This document shows positions 47,301 to 58,768 of a DNA stretch of 64,000 nt, one piece after another. The position numbers and the translations under genes are program-made. Positions within the stretch are counted from its first letter, which is position 1; each line of letters starts with the position of its first letter. Below the pieces are notes generated by a model. That model saw only the letters and a list, made by a program, of their open reading frames with translations. It did no database searches and had not been told where the DNA came from. Source of the DNA: Corinectria fuckeliana (lineage: Eukaryota > Ascomycota > Sordariomycetes > Hypocreales > Nectriaceae); assembly GCA_019137255.1 (NCBI GenBank), contig WPDH01000483.1, forward strand, positions 1 to 64,000. The letters run 5' to 3'.

Positions 47301-48960
47301 CTCCAGTTAACCAGCCTGGGATTGAACACAAGGACGGGCGCCGGCTTCATCATGTTGCCCAGAGCTTGGTCAGTGGCGGCGGGGCAGGTGTCTGCTGCCC
47401 TCGTTCGCTTCGATTCACCTGATGCTCTGATGCTTTTGCTGGTCGGGGCTAGGTTGTGCAGTAGTGGGGCGGTCGATTGAGCTTCTTCCGAGTAGGTAGC
47501 AGTAGCGCGTGTGGAGCATCCAATCCGCTTTCACTGCAACGAGACCAGCGCTGCACGTACACGGTACATGGCGGCATCCATCCCGTCGCAACCTTGGGAA
47601 GTCCAAGACTCTCCTGTTGCGACGCTGTATTGAACCTGGCCAACTTCCCCTCCCTCTACGACTAAGTGGTGAAGAAAACTCAACGAGCCAATGGAGGGTG
47701 AGTTGTTTACCGGTCAGAGCAGCTAGTTGTCCGTTTTGATGCGGTTGCGGCTGTCGAATGCAATGGAACGAACTGAGCTACACCGGCGATCCGTCTGCTT
47801 CCCCTACTAATGTGTACTCGGATTGGAAAACTCTACGAAGCATTTTGTGCTACATCATTTTCATATCAGCTACTAGTATTGGTAGGATTATAAACCCTCG
47901 AAATGCCAATGAAGTGAAGGAAAGCGTTAAGTTGCCAGGTTTGCGTCCAGTACCTAAGGTAGTCAACCGTACAAATAGATATTCCGCCCGATTCGGCCCA
48001 CGGCTTGAGCGTAGCCGTGACCATCAATTGCCGTACCCTACGACTTCAGCCTGGTGGTGGTGGTCTGGGCGAACCCTCCGTTCATCACCTCCAAGTACCC
48101 GAAGTGCCAGGCCATGCCATTAAACACAAAGCCATTTGCTAGATTAGCCAGGGTTAATCAGGAACTTCGGAAAACTCTTATGTATTCCGACTAGATTAGT
48201 AGTATGCAGGTGGGACGTCCTGGTCTCTTTCCGCTTGCTTGATAGTGACGCTCGCCCTGCATCTTCGAGTCGCCTCTGGGCGAAGCAGGGACGAGCCGGG
48301 GATCGACGCCCTCGTCAGTTCCTCATCCCCTCCCCACCACCAACCACAACCTGGGAGCTTCCAACCTACTTTTCTGCGACATCGTGCCCCGCTTACGCAA
48401 GAAGACCAGAACGCATATCAAGACCGGCCTTCTACCCCATCAGCGCATGCGTTAAGCGCCTCGCACTTCCACGAAGCTCTCCGATGCTAGCTTTCTCCGG
48501 ACCCTCCACTTTGAGACCAAAGCGGCACAGTACCAATAAAGCCACCCTGGATCGCGTCAACAGTGGCTTCTCAACCCAATCCCCAGGTTCGTTACCGCAC
48601 CTTGTCCTGAGCTAGGCTGGGCGCCAGATCACCACCACCGTCGCAACTGCTAGTGGTGGTCACAGATTGGCCAGGCCGCACATTTTTATTTATTGTTCAG
48701 AGGGGTGTTAATATCTTCCGACGTTCCCGTCACATCCAAATTCTCATTTTCTTTCCTTTCCTTTCCCTTCCCCCTCCGAGGAAACAGTCCACACTCATGC
48801 CGTCTGCCTACACGCACACCACAGAAACCACCCTAAGCCAAGGATCATCCTCGGAGAATCGCACTAACCTGGATTTATTCCCCATCAGATACTAGGGCAA
48901 GCGGGCTGTCTTCCCTTCTCCTGCTAAGCTCTCTTGCATCTGTTCTGGAGCCCTTCTTCT

Positions 48961-49005
48961 CCACTCTCCGCTCTCCACTCTCCGCTCTCCACTCCCCGCT
49001 CCACT
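48961..49005. repeat. CT-rich tandem (CCACTCTCCGCTCT)n
   Basis: Two to three imperfect copies of a 14-bp CT-rich unit, upstream of the PSP1-domain gene. Confidence 0.85.
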
Positions 49006-49560
49006 CGCCCTTGGTTTGCCTGGCCTGGGTGCGCTAGGCTGCTAATTAATTAAGTAGCCCCTTCTCCCCAGTTCGACGTCCCGGTCCCAGACTTTGAGCC
49101 AGCCCCGGTAGTCTACCTAGCCTGTCACGCCTGTGTACTGTACACCACCCACTACTAGCAAATCGCAGGCCAAGAGCTCCACCGCTAAGTAGGTACCTCA
49201 GGTCCCCTAACAAGTGCCCTGCTGCGCCGCTAGGTTGTCGCCTGTGCGGGCAGTCACCCACCCACCACCTGGCACCACCACCTCAGTCAGCTCTCACATT
49301 GTCACAATCTCAATTCCCGGGCAATACCTCAACTTGAAGCTCCGTGGACAGCGGTATTCTCCCCCTCCATCCCCCCCAAGTAACCCAAGAACAACCCCAT
49401 AAGTTACCGCCCAGTGTCGCCGCCAGCTAGGTATTTTCCACCACGCGCCGCTTCACGCTTCACGCTCCACGTTCCAATTCGCAAAGCTCCACGGACACCT
49501 GGTCTCGTGTCGCATCACTCAACACAACCTTACGCATCGCCGCCGCAACATCATCCAAAG

Positions 49561-49581
49561 CAGCAGCAGCAGCAGCAGCAA
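49561..49581. repeat. (CAG)n microsatellite
   Basis: Seven CAG/CAA units in non-coding sequence, about 1.5 kb before the PSP1-domain start codon. Confidence 0.85.
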
Positions 49582-51083
49582 CACGGCGCTGTCGCAACGC
49601 AACTGAACGCAACGCAACGCTACCTCGCAACACTGCGCGCCTCGCTGCAGCCCTCCGCTGTCTTCCTCCCCCCGCCTTCCGCTTTTCGACCGCGAACCCT
49701 CAATCCATCCTCTCCCCTTCTTCATCCTCCTTCTCCGCTTTCGTCTGCCGCCTCCCGCTATCCTTCACCTTTCACTCTTGTCAAACACACCCGTCTCGTC
49801 ACTGCCGCCCGTCATTTGTCACCCACATCTCTGCCGCCCGTCACCTCCAACGTCATCAGCACACGCCACATCGAAACCAGTCCGTCGACGCTCTCGCCGC
49901 CGCATTCCGTGGTTGCTGGCCCGACCCTCGCGACATTGACTGACTGCGCTACTGCTACTGCTACTGGGCTGCTCGCCACTGCGATCCGCCTCTCACGCTT
50001 TCGTCGCCGCCGCTCCCCACAGGTCAGCCCCGCGTCATTCTCGGTGTCTGTGGCGCCGGCCTTGCGCGCCTGCTTGCGATCCTTTTCGCCAACAATGGGC
50101 CTCAACTAGTCCCCTTTATCGCCGCAGCTCTCCCAAACCACACAACCTTCATACCATAGATCTCTTTCTCGCCTCGCCCCTCCCAGGCTTCCGCTCACGA
50201 ATGGGTGCTTGCGCCTGTCAATCCCTCCCCCGTCTCATCACTCACTGATCGCTTGAATCTTTTTCCTTTCTTTTGGGCCTTGGGTTAGACGCGCCGGTTT
50301 AGACATTTTTATACCTTCATCCTCAAGCCCGACACTAATCGCCTTCCTCCCGGACCTTACTTCTCTTCTCTGTCGATTCGCAGATCGCCGCCGAGACGAG
50401 TCGCCACCCACGAAATCGCCTCGCCTCAGCCTAGCTGCAGTCGTCTTATTCTTCCCACGCTTCAACTGTTTGTTACGACCTAGAGTTTGGCCCGTTTGAC
50501 GTCCTACCAATAGACATACCTGAGATCTACGTCTCTGGTGAGTGAGCTTCCCCAACGCTCCCTTCCGCTTGCCCTTGTGCGTTGCTCCCGGTTGAATGCG
50601 ACTGCATCACGCCGTGGCGCTACACAGTTTGTTGCCCAATTTTCACATTCATCAGCATCGTTGCGCTCTCGGTTTTCAAGCAATCGCGCCTACGTTGCCT
50701 GTTGTGTTTACTGGTCACGGGGTTTTGTTTCCCCTCATCACATCGCGTTTGATGCAGCGACAAGCACCCATCATGAGATCGATCAGCCAACTGACCAGTC
50801 ACAGATCATTCCCGTATATCCCCGAATCAAGTTCAACTCTCCCACCTTCGCACTCACCCTCACTCCCTCGTCACTCGCCTACCAAGCACCTAACTCAACC
50901 AAAGCAAGCTTGAGCCAGCTTGACATCGTGGCCGAGCTTCGACCTCAACTCGTGTGTTATCTCCAGAAGCACCTGCCGATTATACCAGTCTGCAGGCTTA
51001 ACTACTACCCTACTGCTACATAGGACTTGTCAAGGAGGTGGCTGAAGCAAGTTGGACCGCCGACGCTCTTTTCGGCTAGGACG

Positions 51084-53852
51084 ATGAGCTCTGCTCCTCT
51101 CAAAACCGGCCCGCCCTCGAGACTGGGCCAAGGGACATTTCCTCCGGCTACGGCGAACAACCAGTCGCTTCTTCGCGACAAACTGCACGCTAGAACGTCA
51201 ACCCCCGATTCAGAGGCCCTCGCTAGCTCGGACGAGGAGGGCGATCATCGCCAGGACTCTTCGCAACCTGCTCCGCATCCCCCGAAGCCCGTTAGACGAC
51301 CTTCTTGGTTGAACGAGACATCGCAGTCGCTAGGACGTCCTCGCAAGGAATCTTTTGCTGGCAACTCCATGTCTCCAACCGCATCTCATCCTAGTACCCC
51401 GTCTGCCGAGGCCGGTACCAGTACATGGGGTTCTCATACGACCTCTTCTGTCATGGGCCGCCCTCCTACTGGATCTACCTTCTCTTGGGGTACTGGCATT
51501 TGGAATACAGAACGCAGAGATCCTCCATCGAGACTCAGTGAGGTTCTGCCTTCCCCCACCTCGACCATGCCGCCCAGCGCTGCAGGCAACTCCTTCTTTG
51601 GCGGCGATACGCAAACATCTCCGGTGTCACGCGACCCTGGTTCAAACGCCCAGATTCCTTTTGCGATCCCACTTCATCCTACGCCTAAAACCTATCGGTC
51701 CCAGTCGTACTCTGTTGGACAGCTAGATCCCGAGACGACTGCTCCACCATCGATGAGCTCCTCCGCCATCCTTGGGCGCGCGCGACATCCTGCTCTACAA
51801 CACCGCCCCTCCCGGCCTAGCATGCTAAGTGAGATGGCAAACGATGGGTCGATGCTTGGAAAGGTCAAGGAGGTAGAAGATGATGATGACGAAAGCGCAA
51901 ACGAGTCGCTTCAGGGTTCCTTCCATCAAACTTCCGAAGCAAAGACGATCGAGATGCTTGCTAGGGAAAACGCGATGCTCCGCCAGCAACAGCAACAGCA
52001 GCAGCAGCAGCAGTACAATGCTCGCATTAGACCTCGCGCCGCGACCGGTGCAGCTTACGTTGGTAATGGCTATGCCCTTAGAGAATCTGTACCTGAGGAG
52101 TCGGACTATGCCATTGATGAGCTGGACGAAGCAAACGAATCGGGTGAGGCGTTGGCCAAACGGGCCATGAGCAGGCGCATGAGCGAGTATGGCCCAGGAC
52201 CTTTGCGCAGTCCGTATGGCATGGACAATCGCAAGAATGAGAACGACAACTTAAAGAAGGCCCTCTGGTCTAGCTCTCTCGGATTCCCCGCCACAGATCT
52301 CTCACAGAGCAGGCGTCACTCATTCGCAAATATGCCCACCCGTCAAGGATCTATTAGTTCCATCCCGGACTCTGCTTCGGGCCTAGAACATTCAGCGTCC
52401 GAGCTGCAAGCCCAGGAATACCCCCCAGGATACCCCGATCCTTCGGCCTTTGGGATTGGTAACAATGGTACGTGGAGACTCCTTCATTCATCGCCGAAAG
52501 CTGAACTAACCTTGTCGGCAGTTGCTCCCTACTTTGGCGGAGGCGCTAATATTGGGGGTGCCTTCCAGGCCGGCTTCAACAACCAATATCCGTCACCTTA
52601 TGGCATGCCTAACCCCTACGCGAACAGGGCTCCATCTCCACACCGCAATGTGTATAGCATCGCGCAGCCTCGTCACAACCAGCTTCTCCATATCGTCCTG
52701 TTCAAATGCGCCAGAGCCGATGTGTTCTATATCCAAGAGGGAACTGGCTTGACGGTCAAGCCGGGAGACCTCGTTATTGTTGAGGCAGACCGTGGCACCG
52801 ATCTCGGAACTGTTGCTAAGGATAACGTTGATTGGCAGTCTGCCAAGGACCTCAAGGAACATTATGCCGAGGAGCAATACAAGTGGCTCATGATGTACTC
52901 CCAAGGTGCAGCAGCTGCACAGGAAGGTGCTGGGGCCGGTCTCCTCGCCTCCTCTACCGGTCTTCAAGGGAGCGCCGTGGGAGGCATGGGGCCCCAGAAC
53001 CAACACCATATGCAAGAGCCGAATGCAGGCGAACTCCGCCCGAAGCTCATTAAGCGTCTTGCCCAAAGTCACGAAATCCATTCCTTGCGGGACAAGGAAG
53101 GTCAAGAGGCAAAGGCAAAGAGAGTATGCATGCAAAAGGTCAAAGAGCATGGCCTCAACATGGAGATCCTCGATGCTGAATTCCAGATGTAAGTCCTCGT
53201 GCTTGGCAGTTGTACGATTTGCTCTAACCTATGGGCCAGGGACTGGAAGAAATTAACCTTCTACTACTTCGCTGACAGCTACATCAACTTCAACTCCCTC
53301 GTCACGGACCTGTTCAAAATCTACAAGACTCGAATCTGGATGTCTGCGATCAATCCCGCGTCTTTTGCCAGCCCGACTCTTGGCATCCAAGCCCCTAGTG
53401 GCATCGGGCCCGGCGCTGTGGGGGTTGGGCGCGCATCTGGTGGCAACGACCGGCGCCAAAATCCGCAGGCACAAGAGCAGCATCAGTCTTCTGCATTTCC
53501 AACTGGATCCCGAGATGGTCGTGCGTTCCGGCCAAGCTTCAACCAGCCGTTTGGAGGCGATCGAGGTCTCAGTCAGCCCTCTGGATATCCGCCATCAAAT
53601 TATCCGTACGGCCAGTTTGGGGCGTTCGGGAATCCCAGAAGCAATGGCCCTTACGTCCCCGGTGCCAGCCCCAGTGTAGAGGGTTTCCCTGGCGGGCCTC
53701 TGCAGCAACCTGGCGATTTCCAGTCTATGCGACATAGATTCCCGAATCCACAGTCTGGGCCGAGTCCGACACCACACTCGCAGGGAGTGTCGCCCATCGC
53801 TCAGAATGACTGGACGGGATCGTTCCAGGGGCTTTCGCTGAACACGCACTAA
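51084..53852 (+). CDS. PSP1 C-terminal domain protein
   Basis: Three exons (51084-52467, 52522-53188, 53240-53852) encode 887 residues. The first 520 are disordered and Ser/Pro-rich, with a poly-Gln run (about 300-311). The conserved domain begins FKCARADVFYIQ (about 522) with GDLVIVEADRGTDLGTV. After an insertion of about 75 low-complexity residues it continues AKAKRVCMQKVKEHGL, MEILDAEFQMDWKKLTFYYF and LVTDLFKIYKTRIWM (to about 718). This matches the PSP1/YaaT domain of yeast Psp1. The tail is Gly/Pro/Gln-rich. Psp1 is a yeast suppressor of DNA polymerase alpha mutants and the family is linked to cytoplasmic RNA granules; its molecular role is not settled. The first intron (54 bp) has consensus ends and CTAAC but is in frame without a stop. 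Confidence 0.88.
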
Positions 53853-54942
53853 TTTGCTGTGACGGTCACTTGGTTGGGCATTTCACAATTTTCGACTTGT
53901 GACGAAGTATGACCACATGAGATACCATTGTTTTAGCAGACGAAGGATTGAATAAGGTAGTGAACGCGGGAAGATGCTGCGCACAACAACGAGAATCTGG
54001 TTCTATGAAGACTTTTGGTGTGGCGATCAAGTCTTTGATTCTGGGGCTTTTACAGGCAGCCTGCTTCCAGCAGGGCTGCGACGCAAGATATGTGAGAGAT
54101 TGTTGATTTCTACCTTCTGCCAAATGTTTTGCTCAGGGTCACGAATCCTACGGCCGTTTTCACGACTGAAGATTGGGGGAGGAAAAGACAAACGACTGCT
54201 TTGCTTCAACGGTTGAGATTATAGACAGAGAGAACGAATGGAGGCTTTCGCATTCAAGGTGTAACTACTATGCGATCAAAAAGGGAAACGTTTGGGTATA
54301 GCCGGTATCATGTATGACAAAGATTCCCTTACAGTTTGCATCTTCTATTTCTTGCTAGGTACCTATAGGGGTTCTTAGGTTGCACTACGCCGGGAACTCA
54401 AACTTTCAAACTTGCTTATGATTGAGATAAAACGCACAGCCTAGTATTTTCATCGTTGTATCCACGTGTAGGTGCAAATGTCCTCAGTGGTCTGTCTATC
54501 TAGACATGAAGCTTAACGTGAGTGTTAAGTTGCGCATCTGTGTTACCTACTACCTAGACCTACTTAATTGTTGATGGGTTTACATGTTACAAGAAATCCA
54601 AAATTTATCCGGCATCAATTAAGGTACCTAAGATAGAGAATTCGAGTCCAGCACTCGTAGTAGATGTAGCTGAGTCCGAGTCCGAGAGGATGATGCACAT
54701 TGCCGGGCATGGTGACTTGGTGCTCCCGCTTTGAGTGGGAGAGGAAGGCGCGGAGGTCAACCACGCAAATGTGCGCTTGCCTCGTAGCAACTCAAACCTA
54801 TACCTCAGGCACACAGGTGTTTTCCATTCTACACCTACAGGTAAGTAGGTAGCCGGTTTCTTACACCCAACGTTCCCTGCTTCTCTTTTCAGTCTTAAAT
54901 ACACAAGTTCCTTCAAAGCCCTCCGTCCTTGGGCAGCCAAAG
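53853..54942. other. Spacer downstream of the PSP1-domain gene
   Basis: No gene is seen. From about 54350 the sequence is AT-richer, with repeated ACCTA/TAGGT words such as GCTAGGTACCTATAGG near 54355 and GGTACCTAAG near 54624. Confidence 0.5.
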
Positions 54943-55879
54943 ATGCCACGAGCAGCAGCGAAGAGAAGGGCGTCAAGCACCGGTCAGTTTGATGAATTCC
55001 TTACGCAAGCACAATCTAAGTCCTGAGCAGACAGCGATGATACAGATCATGTTGCTCCGAAGAAGGCACCGAAACCCTCCCGAAAAGCGCCTGCCAAACG
55101 GACGCAACCGCGAGGGAGCAAGAACCCTGCCAGCAATCTGCAGTTTGAAGGAGGCACTACGTAAAGCACTAACGTACTTGCCCAGCACACGACCGCAGCT
55201 AATGGTTCTTCTAGACGGTCTGGAGATGCACCTAGTCCCTTGAAGAAGCGGAAGATGGGCTTAAGCGACGCGAAGAAGCGGGTTCGAAAACAGGGCGATG
55301 ATCTGGTTGAGTTCATCGAAAGGCAATTAGAGTTGTGTCCGTGAGTACTCTGGAAATCACTTCGGGGACCGAGAACATTGCTTGACACCCTACAGTGACA
55401 CCTCCAGCCAGACGACATTGAACGAGCACCTGAACCCGGGCCTCGCGTCAGTGTTGCCGTGGATGGCCACCCCACCTATTGGGTGGTCGTCTCAGGCTCC
55501 GACTTACCCGCCAAAAGAAATGGCAGCCGCACTAGACGACCTTCAGGGCATCATTGAGACCTATGAGAAAATAAATTCGGAAGCAAACGGCATCAAGGAG
55601 CCAACCTGGATGCGTTGGGAGCAGGATGGAAACGAGTTATCTGAGTTGAACAAGCATGCCATGGGCTTTGCAGCTCAGACAGTCAACCACATCATCATGC
55701 CAGGACGTCATGGGTACGTGTTCGAGCCACCTGAGAGTGCTGGTGACGTTGAGCGGATGGCCTGGGAGTTGATTGAGCAAGGGAGGCCAAAGAAGTCAGA
55801 AGAGACCTGGGGCATGGCGGCACAGGACCAGGTGAAAGCATTCACGACAGTCCTGAGGCTGTTGCCCCCTGAGAAGTAG
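54943..55879 (+). CDS. Unrecognised basic protein, 259 aa
   Basis: Four exons (54943-54982, 55031-55160, 55215-55340, 55396-55879) encode 259 residues. The third acceptor must be the TTCTTCTAG ending at 55214, since nearer AG sites give a stop. The first 85 residues are strongly basic (MPRAAAKRRASS, KKAPKPSRKAPAKRTQPRG, KKRKM) and look like a nuclear or nucleic-acid-binding tail. The rest is helical and mildly acidic: DDLVEFIERQLELCP, EMAAALDDLQGIIETYEKI, VERMAWELIEQGRPKKSEE, ending VLRLLPPEK. No catalytic motif or known domain is seen. It lies head-to-tail with eL15 (491 bp apart). A chromatin-associated protein is possible but unproven. Confidence 0.75.
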
Positions 55880-56370
55880 GCCTGTGTCGTAGAACCTGGA
55901 TCAGACTGTATGGCGATTGAAGATTTTCTAGTAACAACGGGAATGCCATCCGAGTTGGTGGTCAAATTCCGGCACCTGAGAGCTCTCATGCGGAACCCCC
56001 GCTGGATTGAAGTTCGGTGAAACCTCGGAGCTCACCTTGCTGACTCCCCCAAAGCCACACGCACCAACTTGCACAGCGCACCGAAGGGGTTTTGGAGGGG
56101 CAAGTCCTATCGCGCTAGTCTCTGGTAGGGCTAGCTCATCGCTTAACCCACAAACTGTGCCCTCAATTTTCAACAACCGCCCGGCCTTTGCAAGAATCGA
56201 AATTTCGACACACTCGCCTTCTACTAACCCCGGCAGGAACTTCACCACACAAAGCCGGTTTGTGAACCCCATTCCTCTCCCGAATCCCTTTCCTCTACAC
56301 TCTCTAGAGGGATTCAATCACCTACGTTCTCTTTGCTGACCTCCGCCGCGTCTTCTCGCCAACAGCAAAG
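55880..56370. promoter_or_regulatory. Upstream region of the eL15 gene
   Basis: A 491 bp spacer with a CT-rich stretch immediately before the eL15 start, as is usual for ribosomal protein genes. A promoter is inferred from position only. Confidence 0.45.
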
Positions 56371-57292
56371 ATGGGTGCCCTCAAGTACGTCGAAGAGCTT
56401 CAGAAGAAGAAGCAGTCGGATGTCGTGCGCTTCCTCCTCCGAGTGCGCTGCTGGGAAGTACGTTGAAACAACACCAATCCTTGTGGACGGGTGCCGCCTC
56501 TGTCTCCTCTCTTTCTTCTCGCGATGGGGACGAGCTTCAATGTCGAGCCTCTGGAAAGAAATTCTCACCGATGGCACATACTCGATGACGACTCTGCCCG
56601 CACACGCAAGAAGAGAGAGAGAGGACAGACACTGGTCCCGTCTTTGCTATACACTCGTTGAACATTTGCTGAGAGTGCATCAATATAGCTCCGTCAACTG
56701 AACGTCATCCACCGCGCCTCTCGCCCCAGCCGTCTCGACAAGGCCCGCCGTCTCGGATACAAGGCCAAGCAGGGCTATGTCATCTACCGCGTCCGTGTCC
56801 GCCGTGGTGGCCGCAAGCGCCCCGTCCCCAAGGGTGCCACCTATGGTACGTTCTAATTCTCCATTGCGAGCACGACGATGGGCACTCGCGTGAAGGAGAA
56901 AGTGCTGACACACTCGCTTCATAGGCAAGCCCACCAACCAGGGTGTGAATCAGCTCAAGTACCAGCGATCCCTGAAGTCCACTGCTGAGGAGCGTGTCGG
57001 TCGCCGCTGCGCCAATCTCCGCGTCCTCAACTCCTACTGGATCAACCAGGACTCGACCTACAAGTACTACGAGGTCATCCTGGTCGACCCCCAGCACAAG
57101 GCCATCCGCATCGACCCCCGCATCAACTGGATCGTTGCCCCCGTCCACAAGCACCGCGAGTCCCGTGGCCTTACTGCCACCGGCAAGAAGTCTCGTGGTC
57201 TCAACAAGGGCGGACGCTACAACAAGACCCAGGCTGGTCGCAGAAAGACTTGGAAGCGTCACAACACCCTCTCCCTGTGGCGATACAGGTAA
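56371..57292 (+). CDS. RPL15: Large-subunit ribosomal protein eL15
   Basis: Three exons (56371-56457, 56689-56845, 56925-57292) encode 203 residues, the family's exact size. The start reads MGALKYVEELQKKKQSDVVR; the second exon joins as LRQLNVIHRASRPSR and the third as GKPTNQGVNQLKYQRSLK. The C-terminus is the basic NTLSLWRYR. The protein is a core component of the cytosolic 60S subunit, near the peptide-exit side. The first intron (231 bp) is the longest among the plus-strand coding introns. I checked it for a box C/D snoRNA and found no good C box. Usage of C-ending codons is strong, as expected for a highly expressed gene. Confidence 0.97.
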
Positions 57293-58768
57293 ACGATCGT
57301 TCTCGTTCGTTTCTGGTGTGGGTGGGGGAAGCATTTCCCTCAGGTGCTGGGTCTTTTTTCAGCATTGCATGCTTGGACTCTGGGGAGTCGGGGATCTTGT
57401 TTGGTAGCAAAAAAATATGGAATGGGAATAATTCCTCACGAGTAAACAAGATGATTTCTCCGACTAAAATACTCACGATGTGACGAAGAGTGACGAAATG
57501 TTGTAGTCTTTGATGTGTGATGCATTTTGCCTCTTGTCCAACGTCTGTGGACTGTTGATCTACTATCAGTTGACGCTTTGCTGGTTCTGGAGCTTTATCC
57601 AACCGGTCTTATTCGGTCAATTGAACCAACAAGAAAAGCAGAGAAAGCCATATCCACATTTACTTTGAAGACTGGAAGGGGGGGTCCTTTCAGCGACTGC
57701 GTGGAGGAGAAAAAGTACGATCACAGGGCAGCAACGGTAAACTAAGTAATACGCAAGTCCTGAATTCAAAGCTGAGTCGAAATACAGGTAGGGGTGTCCT
57801 CGTTGTCCCTAGGTCAAGAAGCTGAGTCCAAGTTCCTCCTCGGGCAATGAGCCTTTCCATCCCTCGAGAAAATTTCCACCCCACTCCCTTGTAGAAAAGC
57901 AAAATGAACTATCCCGGAAATCATACAAATGCAAGGAAATAAACCATTTATCTGTCTTGCTTCCCCAAATTCCTCTGGTCGGGCAAGCTGAGCTCTAGCC
58001 ACAATCGCATGTGGCTTCCAGGTTTTGTGAACTGGGTACCTGAGCAAGTCCAAGAGTTACCCGGACGACGAAGTGTATTCCCCATTTACTCAGCTTTAGC
58101 ACGAGACAACGTCGTTTCCGTGCTAAGCAGAGGCTGAAGCCCTCGTCCCTATTCGCAAACTAAATTCCGTGTACCGTAACGCAAGCGAATCGCATATGTC
58201 GTGACGAAAATGCCAAAAAAGCTTGTCGTAGGTCATGATGCAGATTTCTCATAGTCGATTGGACGTGTCGAAAATGGTGTAGGAGGAGCATCCAAATAAA
58301 CCGCAAGAAAAAAGGAAAAAAAAAAGTGAGAATAGCGCAATTCGTCTATGCCGATGAGGATCTTGACGATCCAAGTACATGTACACGTCTTGGCCGTCGC
58401 TCTACTGTTGTCACGCGCTACTTGTTAATCCCTCCACAAGCAGCGTCCGAGAAGCAATGGTAGCCAAGATAGTCGACTGTAATTTTGGGCTCCCTTCCTG
58501 CATAATGTACACACGGAGCAACCGTAGGGTTACTGTGTAAGTCGGATTGAGAGGGCCGAGATGGGCTCAAGGCCGGTGATGTGGTGCCGTTTTGTGGCAT
58601 GTTGAAACAGAGAGCAAAAGAAAATCGTCAAGTCATGACGGAGTCGTTACTGTGCTGCATGAAATGACATGCCACCCAAGACACAACCGAGGAAAACCGT
58701 ACGCTGAGTGAGCATCATTGTACAAGCTGGTTGCGTCATGGATGTAACTGCACTCAAGGAGGAGTAGT
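57293..58768. other. Convergent 3' region between RPL15 and the Pumilio gene
   Basis: Nearly 1.5 kb without a coding frame; both genes end towards it. It should hold both 3' untranslated regions. No RNA gene is recognised. Confidence 0.5.

Larger units (their letters stand above)
44316..51083. other. 6.8 kb gene-free spacer ending in the long leader of the PSP1-domain gene
   Basis: All frames from 44316 to about 49400 are short and look non-coding. From 49400 the sequence becomes CT-rich with low-complexity frames, consistent with promoter and leader. A GTGAGT donor near 50535 and acceptors such as CTGCAG near 50995 could mark a leader intron. It holds two simple repeats listed separately. 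I find no tRNA, 5S or snoRNA. Confidence 0.5.

Noticed and set aside
49414..50109. 231-residue plus-strand frame
   Set aside because: It is low-complexity Ser/Pro/Arg/Gln from CT- and CAG-rich DNA and probably is promoter or leader of the PSP1-domain gene.
56458..56688. Possible box C/D snoRNA in the first intron of RPL15
   Set aside because: A CTGA that could be a D box is present, but the only C-box-like word (GATGACGA) departs from the consensus and no terminal stem is visible.
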